NCBI RefSeq assembly: GCF_900099965.1
Contig: NZ_FNDJ01000022.1
Location: 118,022 to 182,021 of the forward strand
Direction of reading: 5' to 3'
Source: Nonomuraea jiangxiensis
GTDB taxonomy: Bacteria; Actinomycetota; Actinomycetes; Streptosporangiales; Streptosporangiaceae
Length of the DNA stretch: 64,000 bases
Positions within the stretch are counted from its first letter, which is position 1, and the number at the start of each line of letters is the position of its first letter. The notes beneath the pieces were generated by a model. That model saw only the letters and a program-made list of their open reading frames with translations. It was not told the DNA's origin and ran no database searches. The position numbers and the translations under genes are program-made. Shown one piece after another: positions 50,872-58,426 of the stretch.

Positions 50872-52221
50872 TGACCGCTAGAAAGCCGAACGGGCGTTCA
50901 TCGATCTTCCTCGGCAAAGACGGTTTGTGGCACGGCTGGGTCACGGTCGGCATCAAGCCGGATGGGTCACCTGATCGCCGCCACCGTAAGGGCAAGACAG
51001 AGGCGGAGGTGACACGCAAGGTCCGCGAGCTGGAAAGCCAGCGAGAGTCAGGGCGCGTGAATAAGGCGGGCCGTGCTCCGACCGTCGCCGAATGGATGGC
51101 GGAGTTCCTCGACGTGATCTGCGCGCGCCTGGTCCTCTCCGAGAAAATGGCGCCGCGCACGCTGACGGACTACCGATCCAAGACGAGGAATTGGATCGTG
51201 CCTCTCCTCGGCAAGCATCGCCTCGACCGCCTCACTCCCGAGCACCTCGATACCGCGTACACGACGATGCTTGAAGAGGGCCTCTCCTCCAGCAGCGTGC
51301 TCAAGGTCCACCGCATCCTGTCCCGTGCCCTGACGATCGCGGTTCGGCGGGGTCGCATCACCCGCAACGTGGCCACATTGATCGATGCACCCTCGACCAC
51401 CACAACGGAGATCGAGCCCCTGACAGGAGAGGAAGCACGGCAAATCCTCGCTGTCGCCAAGACCAAGCGGAACGGTGCCCGCTGGTCGGTCGCTCTGGCC
51501 CTTGGTATCCGACAGGGCGAAGCACTCGGACTCCGCTGGTCCTACATCGACTTGGCGACGGGAGAGATCAAGGCGTGGGTTCCAGATCCAGCGGTCGGAG
51601 TACGAGCATGGCTGCAGCGATCCACACGCCTGTGGAGAGAAGTGGCACCGGAAGGCATGCAAGAAGAACTGCAGGGATCACCAGCACGACCCCGGCTGCA
51701 AGCCGGACTGCAAGAAGCGCTCCCACCGCTGCGTGAAGCGCCCCTGCCTCAAGGACTGCACCAGTCATGCCGACAAGTGCTCAAAGCGGACCGGCGGCGG
51801 TCTCGTCTTCCGGCAACGCAAGGGCAAGAGCAGGCTCACCCTCCAGTGCCCTCCGGCGCTCCTGGCCCTTCTACGAGCCCACAAGAAGCTCCAGACCGCC
51901 GAACGGCTTATGGCCGGGGATAAGTGGACCGATCACGATCTTGTCTTCACCACGCACCTCGGCGGACCGATCGAACGTACAGAGGACTGGAAGCAGTGGA
52001 AGTCCATCCTCAGACAGGCCGGCGTACGAGATGTCCGGGTCCACGACGCCCGCCACACCGCCGCGACCCTCCTGATCGAGCAAGGCGTCCACATCCGCGT
52101 CGTACAGGAGATCCTCGGTCACACCCGCGTGACGACCACAGATCGCTACACCCACGTGGCCACGCTCCAGATGAAGGACGCCAGCAACCGCATGGACCAG
52201 GCTCTCTGGGGCACGCCCTGA
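50871..52221 (+). pseudogene. int: Tyrosine integrase (Int) with Cys-rich insertion, frameshifted as read
   Basis: N-terminal SAM-like core-binding domain, then the catalytic domain with the first Arg in RQGEALGLRW near residue 215, HDARHTAA, and LGHTRVTTTDRYTHV with the nucleophile Tyr. Between Arg I and the HxxR box lies a 55-residue Cys/His-rich insertion (HACGEKWHRKACKKNC..., 12 Cys) that could bind two or more zinc ions. The frame breaks at the GGG run 51577-51579: removing one G restores EIKAWFQIQRSEYEHGC. The rest is open to 52221. GTG 50868 is an alternative start. Confidence 0.88.
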
Positions 52222-52265
52222 CGGGCAACTGCAACCCGAACTGCAACCCTGACGCCCGCAGAGAT

Positions 52266-52301
52266 CAAAAAGGCCCTTTCCCCAAGACTCGGGAAAGGGC
52301 C
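52266..52301 (-). terminator. Terminator of tRNA-Ser
   Basis: On the minus strand: an 11-bp perfect stem (52291-52301 with 52272-52282), 8-nt loop, then TTTTT (52267-52271). It lies between int and att and probably ends the tRNA transcript. Copies precede the other att sites. Confidence 0.8.
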
Positions 52302-52303
52302 CT

Positions 52304-52366
52304 TCACGTGCGGAGGATCGGGGATTTGAACCCCGGATGGGCGGTAAACCCAAACCGCATTAGCAG
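52304..52366. repeat. att copy C (right end, within tRNA-Ser)
   Basis: 63 bp identical to 38161-38223. It is the part of the tRNA gene supplied by the element; the 5' half of the tRNA lies outside, to the right. The repeat ends in the anticodon loop. Confidence 0.92.
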
Positions 52367-52400
52367 TGCGGCGCCATAGACCTGACTAGGCGAATCCTCC
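52311..52400 (-). tRNA. tRNA-Ser (GCT anticodon)
   Basis: 90 nt on the minus strand: acceptor GGAGGAT with ATCCTCC and discriminator G; D-arm; anticodon stem CCGCA/TGCGG with loop CTGCTAA giving anticodon GCT; long variable arm as expected for Ser; T-arm CGGGG-TTCAAAT-CCCCG. CCA is not encoded. The 3' half from the anticodon loop is the integration target for the stacked elements. Confidence 0.95.
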
Positions 52401-52482
52401 TGGAAGCCAGCGCGGCTCAGCACAGCGTACCGGCCTTCTGCCGAGGCGGCAAAGCGATTGCGCCCCCAGCCTTCACCAAGAG

Positions 52483-52575
52483 TTATCAACAGCCTGTGGG
52501 TAACCGCCTGTGGATGAAGCCCGCCCGAGCTAGGGCGGGCTTTCCGGGTGTGGATAACGTCGAAGCTGTGGATAA
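52483..52575. promoter_or_regulatory. Cluster of five DnaA-box-like 9-mers
   Basis: TTATCAACA (52483-52491), TGTGGGTAA (52495-52503), TGTGGATGA (52509-52517), TGTGGATAA (52549-52557) and TGTGGATAA (52567-52575). The last two are perfect inverse DnaA boxes (TTATCCACA); the others differ at one position. No dnaA/dnaN genes are nearby. Confidence 0.65.
52517..52542. terminator. Hairpin AAGCCCGCCC/GGGCGGGCTT
   Basis: A 10-bp perfect stem with a GAGCTA loop, followed by T on the plus strand and preceded by A-rich on neither side. It sits in the middle of the DnaA-box cluster, between tRNA-Ser and yceI, both minus strand; as a minus-strand terminator it would end the yceI transcript. Confidence 0.6.
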
Positions 52576-52585
52576 CCGGGCCGCA

Positions 52586-53149
52586 CTAGGCGGCCGGGTT
52601 CGCCTCGCCCTCGACCTCGATCTTGACCTTCCGGCCGACCAGGACGCCGCCGGTCTCCAGGGCCTGGTTCCAGGTGAGGCCGAAGTCCTCGCGGTCGAAC
52701 TCCGCGCTGATCGAGAAGCCCCAGACCGCCTGGCCCCAGGGGTTCGTGCCGGCGCCGCCGTACTCGACCGTGAGCTCGACCTGCTTGGTGACGTCGCGGA
52801 TGGTCAGGTCACCGACGACGGTGAACTCGTCGCCGGAGTGCTTGACCACGCGGGCGTTCCGGAAGGTGATCTCCGGGAACTTGTCGACCGACAGGAAGTC
52901 GTCGCTGCGCAGGTGGTTGTCCCGGTCGGGCATGCCGGTCTCGATGCTGGCCGTCTGGATCGTGAGCTCGGCGGTGGACTCGAGCGGGTTCTCGGCGATC
53001 GTGACCGAGCCCGTGAAGCCGCCGAAGCTGCCGCGGACCTTGCTGACCATCATGTGCTTGACGACGAAACCGACCCGGGTGTGGGCAACGTCTAGGTTGT
53101 AGGTGCCGGCGGCGGGGACGGTCAGGGACTCCCAGGTACGGGTGCTCAT
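52586..53149 (-). CDS. YceI-family protein
   Basis: 187 residues, no signal peptide. A lipocalin-like beta-barrel: GTYNLDVAHTRVGFVVKHMMVSKVRGSFGGFTGSV at the start, DNHLRSDDFLSVDKFPEITFRN and GDLTIRDVTKQVELTVEYGG later, the standard YceI blocks that bind isoprenoid-like lipids. It is divergent from a MarR gene 97 bp away, its likely regulator; several similar pairs are known in actinobacteria. Confidence 0.93.
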   Translation of the reverse strand: MSTRTWESLTVPAAGTYNLDVAHTRVGFVVKHMMVSKVRGSFGGFTGSVTIAENPLESTAELTIQTASIETGMPDRDNHLRSDDFLSVDKFPEITFRNARVVKHSGDEFTVVGDLTIRDVTKQVELTVEYGGAGTNPWGQAVWGFSISAEFDREDFGLTWNQALETGGVLVGRKVKIEVEGEANPAA

Positions 53150-53246
53150 TGGGGTTCTCCTCAGCAGAAGGTTGTAGTGCGGATGTCTGCGGCAACAACT
53201 GTCTACACGAGGAATATTCCCCCCGTCAACTTTCGTCGGTTAGGGT

Positions 53247-53768
53247 ATGAACGTGCTGAATATTGACGACTCCCGGCTGACGGCCATCGGCTTGCTGAGC
53301 GAGGCGTACACGAGTTTGATGGCCAAGTTCCAGCCGGCACTGAGCGCGGCGGGGTTGTCGGAGATCGACTTCGAGACCGTCATCCGGCTCGCGCGCTCAC
53401 CCGAGCAGCGGCTGCGGATGAGCGATCTGGCGGCGCAGACGAGCCTGTCCACCAGCGGCGTCACCAGGGTGGTCGATCGGCTGGAACGCGAAGGGCTGGT
53501 CCGGCGCCAGGCCTGCTCGAGCGACCGCAGGGCCTCCTACGCGGTGCTCACCGAGGCCGGGCTGGAGCGGCTGGAGTCCGTGGTGCCGCAGCATCTTCAG
53601 GACATCGAGGAGTGGTTCACCGGGCTGCTGGGGGCCGCGGAGCTGGAAACCTTCCTGACCTCCCTGCGGAAGATCAGAGATGTCGTACGGCCCTGCGCCA
53701 CCGCCGGCGCCGTCGACCTCTCAGCGGAGACCCCCGGCGTCACGTCTGAAGCCCCAGCGCGCTCCTGA
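53247..53768 (+). CDS. MarR-family regulator
   Basis: 173 residues. Winged helix (RMSDLAAQTSLSTSGVTRVVDRLEREGLVRR) with wing SSDRRASYAVLTEAG, and N- and C-terminal dimer helices. Probably represses the divergent yceI gene. The last 29 bp overlap the convergent sigma-factor gene. Confidence 0.9.
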   Translation: MNVLNIDDSRLTAIGLLSEAYTSLMAKFQPALSAAGLSEIDFETVIRLARSPEQRLRMSDLAAQTSLSTSGVTRVVDRLEREGLVRRQACSSDRRASYAVLTEAGLERLESVVPQHLQDIEEWFTGLLGAAELETFLTSLRKIRDVVRPCATAGAVDLSAETPGVTSEAPARS

Positions 53769-54237
53769 GCTTGGCCATCGCCCGGGACACCGTGCTCTTG
53801 ACCGTGCCGACGCTGATCCCGAGCGTCCTGGCGATCTCCGGCTCCGTCATGTCCTCGTAGTACCGCAGCACGATCGCCGCCCGCATCCGCTCCGGCAGCT
53901 CGTCCAGCGCCTGCTCCAGCAGCTCGTGAACGTCACCGGCCACGTCCTGGGCCGCCACCGTCGTGACCTCGGGCAGTTCGTCCGACGGGTACTCCTCAAG
54001 CTTGCGCCGCCGCCACTGCGAGATGTTGATGTTGACCATGGCCCGCCGCACATAGCCGTCCAGCGCGCCGCGGTCCTCGATGCGGTCCCAGGCCAGGTAC
54101 GTCTTGGTGAGCGCGTTCTGCAGCAGATCCTCGGCGTCCAGCGGGTGCCCCGTGAGCTGGTGGGCGGCACGCAGCAGCGCGGGCCCGCGGGCCCGTACGT
54201 ATTCGCGGAACTCGTCTTCCCGGCCGGTGGTCTGCAT
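53740..54237 (-). CDS. SigE-family RNA polymerase sigma factor
   Basis: 165 residues with region 2 (FREYVRARGPALLRAAHQLTGHPLDAEDLLQNALTKTYLAWDRI) and region 4 (LPERMRAAIVLRYYEDMTEPEIARTLGISVGTVKSTVSRAMAKL) of ECF-type factors; the linker is short. The SIG-E (ECF39/SigE-like) group in actinobacteria. No anti-sigma gene is adjacent, so control is unclear. Overlaps the 3' end of the MarR gene. Confidence 0.9.
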   Translation of the reverse strand: MQTTGREDEFREYVRARGPALLRAAHQLTGHPLDAEDLLQNALTKTYLAWDRIEDRGALDGYVRRAMVNINISQWRRRKLEEYPSDELPEVTTVAAQDVAGDVHELLEQALDELPERMRAAIVLRYYEDMTEPEIARTLGISVGTVKSTVSRAMAKLRSALGLQT

Positions 54238-54455
54238 CGTGGCCAGAATCGCAGCCTGATGCCCTATTGAGCCTGAACACGAATTCAGGTTTCGGCCCGC
54301 CGAGGATAAAGGTAGGCCAAGGTCGGTGGCGGTTTCTTCGACGCCGGAGGTGAGTTCACTTCCTGGGGGATGCGTATTTTGCTCCCTTCTGCGGGGATAC
54401 GGTGTGAGCCACCCCCTCAGTCGTGTGACCCTAGTACCCGACGAGGGAGGGGCTG

Positions 54456-55403
54456 ATGGGGTATCCGAGCGTGGGGCGCCGCCGGGTGCTCGCCGCGGCA
54501 GCGCTGGGCCGCGAACCCGGCGTCCCCGGCCCTGACCCGGCCAACGGCGAACCTTTACGCGCCATCGCCGGCGAGATCCTGGACATCAGCCCCCATCTCA
54601 TCCTCATCGAGACTCCCGGCGGCACCGAGGAACGGCTCGTGATCGCGCCGTGGGCCACCGCCTGGAACGGCGCCGCCGTGCCACCCGCCGACCTGCCCGT
54701 GGGTTCCATGGTCATCATGCGGGCCCTGCGCGCCGGCCGCGTGATCGAACGAATCTGGGCCGACACCACCCGCATCACCGGAACGATCCTGTCGATTCAA
54801 GGACGTAAAGACCTGACTGTCGAACTCGACTGCGGTCCCCATCGCGGCCATCGCACGATCGTCATCCCCTACCGGGCGTCGGGGCGGCTGCAGGTGCGCC
54901 ATCCCAAGTTCGAGCCCGGTTACCTGTTCGACGCGATCGGGATCAGGCGGGACGGGGCCGGGCTGGCCCTGCTGCCCGCGACCTCGCAGCCGCCCTACCC
55001 GGCGCGCGCCGTGCCCGCCTCGCCGCCGGCGTACGCGGGCACGCAGTCGCGCATTTCCGGCACGGCCACGTGGTCGGACACGTTCGACGAGGAGGAGCGG
55101 GGCGCGGCCTATCCGATGCTGGAACGTTCTGACACCGGCTGTTCCGAGGCCGGGGCCTCGTGCGCGGGCCTGCCGTACCTTTCCATCGGTTCGCTGCTCC
55201 AGGTCAGGAACCTGTGCTCCGACCGCACCGCCAACGTGCCGGTGGTGGCCTGCGGGTGCGTGGCCGGGCACTTCTGCGACCGCTGCGTCGAGTGCGACAC
55301 GTCGCCGCGCGGGCGGATCGCGGAGCTGTCGCCGTTCAGCTACGTGGAGCTGGGCGGCGACCTGGTCAAAGGGTGCTTCAACGCTCAGATCGGATTGGGG
55401 TGA
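54456..55403 (+). CDS. Hypothetical protein with Cys-rich C-terminus
   Basis: 315 residues. An N-terminal beta-rich part (about residues 35-160) with RAIAGEILDISPHLILIETPGG and VPLRASGRL resembles an OB-like domain; the last 90 residues have nine Cys in pairs (CSEAGASC, VACGCVAGHFCDRCVEC), likely disulfides or a metal site. No signal peptide is evident, so its compartment is uncertain. The stop overlaps the start of the MauE-like gene as GTGA. Confidence 0.65.
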   Translation: MGYPSVGRRRVLAAAALGREPGVPGPDPANGEPLRAIAGEILDISPHLILIETPGGTEERLVIAPWATAWNGAAVPPADLPVGSMVIMRALRAGRVIERIWADTTRITGTILSIQGRKDLTVELDCGPHRGHRTIVIPYRASGRLQVRHPKFEPGYLFDAIGIRRDGAGLALLPATSQPPYPARAVPASPPAYAGTQSRISGTATWSDTFDEEERGAAYPMLERSDTGCSEAGASCAGLPYLSIGSLLQVRNLCSDRTANVPVVACGCVAGHFCDRCVECDTSPRGRIAELSPFSYVELGGDLVKGCFNAQIGLG

Positions 55404-56200
55404 CACACGTGCTGGAATCGCAGCTCCCGCTCCTGATCCTGCTGCTCCTGCTGGGCACCGGGGCCAAGGTGGGCACGGTGTGCTCCGGCGGTGAGCCGGG
55501 GGCGCTGTCCCGGCTGGGGCCGGCGGTGCTGGTGCCGGGGCGCATGCAGGCCCCGGCGCTGCTGATCTGCGCGGCCACCGAGGTGGCGCTGGCGGCGGGG
55601 CTGCTGCTCACGACTCATCCGTTCTTCCGGTGGGGTACGGTCGCCTTCTTCGCGCTGTCCACGTACGTGCTGGTCGAGCTGCGCAGGCGGCGGCCGGACG
55701 CGGGCTGCGGCTGCTTCGGCGAGGTGAGCTCGGCGCCGGTCGGGCTGCGTTCGATCGGCCGGACCGTGGTGCTGACCGGGATGGCCGGGGTCTCGGTGTG
55801 GGCGCCGGTGCCGGGCTGGGCGGCCGTGTTCGAGCCGTCCTGGCTGACGGGCGCCGGGCTGGTCGTGCTCGCGGCGCTGTCGCCGGAGATCGAGGAGCTG
55901 ATCGATCGCGTACGGTTCCGCGCGCCCTGCGAGCAACGCCGCGGCCCCGCCGAGTCGGCCACCCTGGCCAGGCTGAGGTCGAGCGGCACCTGGCGGGCCC
56001 ACCGGGATGAGCTGGCCTCGGCCGAGCCGTACGACAGCTGGCGCGAGCTGTGCTGGCGCTTCTTCGCCTTCCGCAACCACCGGCAGGACGACGTGGTCTT
56101 CGCGGTCTTTCTCAGCGGGCGGCGCCCGGCGGTGCGGGTGGCCGTGGTGAGCGCGGAGGACAGCGAGCCTCTGGAGAAATATACGGGCGTATCGGCCTGA
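55400..56200 (+). CDS. MauE/DoxX-like membrane protein
   Basis: 266 residues from GTG 55400. Four hydrophobic segments in the first 160 residues with CGCFGEVSSAPVGLRSIGRTVVL, a MauE-type Cys motif near residue 101; the C-terminal 100 residues are soluble. MauE-type proteins work with disulfide-handling enzymes. Coupling to a Cys-rich protein fits a redox pair, but this is inference. Confidence 0.75.
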   Translation: MTHVLESQLPLLILLLLLGTGAKVGTVCSGGEPGALSRLGPAVLVPGRMQAPALLICAATEVALAAGLLLTTHPFFRWGTVAFFALSTYVLVELRRRRPDAGCGCFGEVSSAPVGLRSIGRTVVLTGMAGVSVWAPVPGWAAVFEPSWLTGAGLVVLAALSPEIEELIDRVRFRAPCEQRRGPAESATLARLRSSGTWRAHRDELASAEPYDSWRELCWRFFAFRNHRQDDVVFAVFLSGRRPAVRVAVVSAEDSEPLEKYTGVSA

Positions 56201-56244
56201 GGCTAGAGAGCGTTAGATTTCGCTCGACAGGCATGGCGATATAG

Positions 56245-56288
56245 CTCTATTGGGCTGTCTAGCTTCCCCACTAGACAGCCCAATAGAG
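56245..56288. terminator. 18-bp perfect hairpin between convergent genes
   Basis: CTCTATTGGGCTGTCTAG (56245-56262) pairs exactly with 56271-56288 around CTTCCCCA. It lies in the 103-bp gap between the MauE-like gene and the minus-strand ATPase gene, AT-richer than its surroundings. Likely a bidirectional terminator. Confidence 0.75.
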
Positions 56289-56303
56289 GTCTAGGGGTGG
56301 CGC

Positions 56304-57485
56304 TCAGACAGGTTGAGCGCGCAGGAACTTCCCGAAGTGCGGCACCGTGAACGCGATCAGGCCGCGCTCGGCGCTGTAGATGAGCCCTTTCTTGATGAGA
56401 CTGTCGCGGGCGGGCGAGAGGCTGGACGGCTTTCGCCCGAGGGCGTCGGCCACGTCGGAGGTGGGGACCGGCTCGTCGCCGATCTGCGCCATGGCGTGCA
56501 TGTAGTCGCGCTCGGCCGGGGTGGCCCGCTCGTAGCGGCTGCCGAAGAACCCGACGGCGAGCTCCTCCTCCGCCTCCGGGGCGGAGACCTTGACGTCGTC
56601 GAGGGTGATCGGGCTGCGCGGCGCCAGGTCCCAGGCGACCTTCCCGTAGGCCTGCACGAAGTAGGGATAGCCGTCGGCCGCCTCGTAGAGGGCGTCGAGG
56701 GCCTCCTGGGTGAACTCCACGTCCTCCTCCCGCGCCGGCAGGATCAGCGCGAGATCGGCGGCCTCCCGATCGAGCTTGTCGATACGCGCGTAGCGGAAGA
56801 GCCGCTCGGAATAGCTCTTGCTGGCCGACAGCACGCTGGGCAGGTGCGGCAGCCCGGCCCCCACCACGATCAGCGGCCCGCCCGTCTGCGACAGCTCGTG
56901 GCAGGCGGCGCACAGCGCGGAGACGTCGGCGGCCTGCACGTCCTGCATCTCGTCGATGAACAGCGCGATGCCCACCGCCAGGTCGGTGGCCACGCTCGCG
57001 GCGTCGACGAACAGCTCCGTGAGGTCGATCTCCAGGTCGCCCGAGTCGGCGCGCCCGCGGCTGGCGGGCACCTCGATGCCGGGCGACCAGTGCGAGGTGC
57101 CCTTGGCCGCCGCGGGATCGCGCATGGCGAACGCCTTGAGCACTCCGAGGAACTCCTCGATGCGCTCGGGCGCCCGGTGGCGGGGCGCCAGCTCGCGGAT
57201 CGCCATGTGCAGGGCCGCGGCCACCGGCCGCCTGATCGACTGGTCGGGCCGGGCCTCGATCTTGCCCGTGCCCCACAGCCGCTGCATCGCCATGGACTTG
57301 AACGTGTTGAGCAGGACAGTCTTGCCGACACCGCGCAGGCCGGTGACGACCATGCTGCGCTCGGGGCGGCCACGGGCCACTCGCTCCAGCACGACCTCGA
57401 ACTGCTGCAGCTCACGATCGCGCCCGGCGAGCTCCGGCGGCCGCTGCCCGGCACCGGGGGCGTAGGGGTTGCGCACAGGGTCCAC
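56304..57485 (-). CDS. AAA-family ATP-binding protein
   Basis: 393 residues from GTG 57485; the frame stays open to 57581 but the start DPVRNPYAPGAGQRPPELAGRDRE fits this family. Walker A GLRGVGKT near residue 51, Walker B ALFIDEMQD near 178, a sensor-like VGAGLPHLP near 207 and a C-terminal winged helix (DVADALGRKPSSLSPARDSLIKKGLI). Common, single-copy in actinobacteria; role unknown. No linked genes. Confidence 0.82.
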   Translation of the reverse strand: MDPVRNPYAPGAGQRPPELAGRDRELQQFEVVLERVARGRPERSMVVTGLRGVGKTVLLNTFKSMAMQRLWGTGKIEARPDQSIRRPVAAALHMAIRELAPRHRAPERIEEFLGVLKAFAMRDPAAAKGTSHWSPGIEVPASRGRADSGDLEIDLTELFVDAASVATDLAVGIALFIDEMQDVQAADVSALCAACHELSQTGGPLIVVGAGLPHLPSVLSASKSYSERLFRYARIDKLDREAADLALILPAREEDVEFTQEALDALYEAADGYPYFVQAYGKVAWDLAPRSPITLDDVKVSAPEAEEELAVGFFGSRYERATPAERDYMHAMAQIGDEPVPTSDVADALGRKPSSLSPARDSLIKKGLIYSAERGLIAFTVPHFGKFLRAQPV

Positions 57486-57838
57486 GCTCTCGGACTTTAT
57501 TGCCGGATATAGCGGCCGTCTTAGATTTGGGAAGAAAGTGCTACGGCGTGTCCGAGCAGGCGCGGTCGCGAGCACCGTCATCGGACTACACCCCCTCCCA
57601 CCAGGCCGAACCCCTGTTCGATTTCGTTATCGAGAACTGTAGCGCGGACTCGAACACCTATGCGATGGTTTCGAGTAAAGATCTTCGCAACCGGCCGGAC
57701 TCCGTTGCCCCGCAGGGCTTCCCACCAGCGAACCGGCGACACGGCCCGGCGCGCGCCCGGCGTTTCCGGGCCGTCCGTAACCCTGATGAGGGGGTTCAAC
57801 TTGGCAGCCGTCGCGCCAGCGCAATAGCGTTCGGGAGC
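57486..57838. other. 353-bp intergenic region between divergent genes
   Basis: Promoter region for the minus-strand ATPase gene and the plus-strand MaoC gene. Frames are open on both strands but with no start or ribosome site suggesting a gene. Nothing else is seen. Confidence 0.4.
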
Positions 57839-58297
57839 ATGCGGACCTTCGCGAACGTTCAGGAGCTCAAGGCGGCCGTCGGCGAGACGCTCGGCCCGAC
57901 CGAGTGGCGCATCGTCACCCAGGAGCAGGTCAACCTCTTCGCCGATGCCACCAGTGACCACCAGTGGATCCACGTGGACGTCGAACGGGCCAAGGAGGGG
58001 CCGTTCGGAGGCACCATCGCCCACGGTTACCTGAGCCTGTCGCTGCTGCCCTCGTTCATGTTCGAGATGGTCCAGGTGCAGGGCATCGCGATGGGGGTCA
58101 ACTTCGGCCTCAACAAGGTCCGCTTCCCCCGGCCGGTGCCGGTCGGGTCGCGGATCAGGGCGACGGCCGAACTCAACGACGTCAAGGGAACCCCGGCCGG
58201 TTTCCTGTCCAACCTGAAGATGACGATCGAGATCGAGGGCGAGAAGCGGCCGGCCTGCATCGCGGAGACGCTCATCCTGTACGTACCGGCCGAGTAA
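57839..58297 (+). CDS. MaoC-family dehydratase
   Basis: 152 residues from ATG 57839 behind GGGAGC. The hotdog-fold hydratase 2 motif is visible: DHQWIHVDVERAKEGPFGGTIAHGYLSLSLLP, with the Asp and His of the catalytic pair. R-specific enoyl-CoA hydratase-type; probably acts on short or medium acyl-CoAs. Confidence 0.9.
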   Translation: MRTFANVQELKAAVGETLGPTEWRIVTQEQVNLFADATSDHQWIHVDVERAKEGPFGGTIAHGYLSLSLLPSFMFEMVQVQGIAMGVNFGLNKVRFPRPVPVGSRIRATAELNDVKGTPAGFLSNLKMTIEIEGEKRPACIAETLILYVPAE

Positions 58298-58426
58298 CCT
58301 GCAGGGCATGTTCGTCCGGGCCCGGAGCGGTGTCCTGCTCCGGGTACGGCTGCCCACCTGACCGGCACTTCGGAGGACACGACCGATCTCGCGCGTGAGA
58401 TGCGGGGAGGCCGACCGGCATGGTTG

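Larger units (their letters stand above)
38161..52366 (+). mobile_element. AICE (pSAM2-like integrative conjugative element) in tRNA-Ser(GCT)
   Basis: 14.1 kb between 63-bp perfect direct repeats. Gene order: immunity-like cargo, P-loop ATPase, NUDIX, XRE regulator, three small genes, GntR (KorSA-like), three small genes, FtsK-type Tra, small gene, RepSA-like initiator, Xis, Int, att. That is the AICE plan of single-protein double-stranded DNA transfer plus rolling-circle replication. Tra and Int are each interrupted by one frameshift as read, so the element may be trapped. Confidence 0.9.

Noticed and set aside
51570..51590. Programmed +1 frameshift in int
   Set aside because: No slippery heptamer or downstream structure is apparent, and related integrases are read in one frame; a single-base error or mutation is simpler.
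52483..52575. Chromosomal origin oriC
   Set aside because: Only five boxes, no dnaA or dnaN, and adjacent genes are unrelated to replication.
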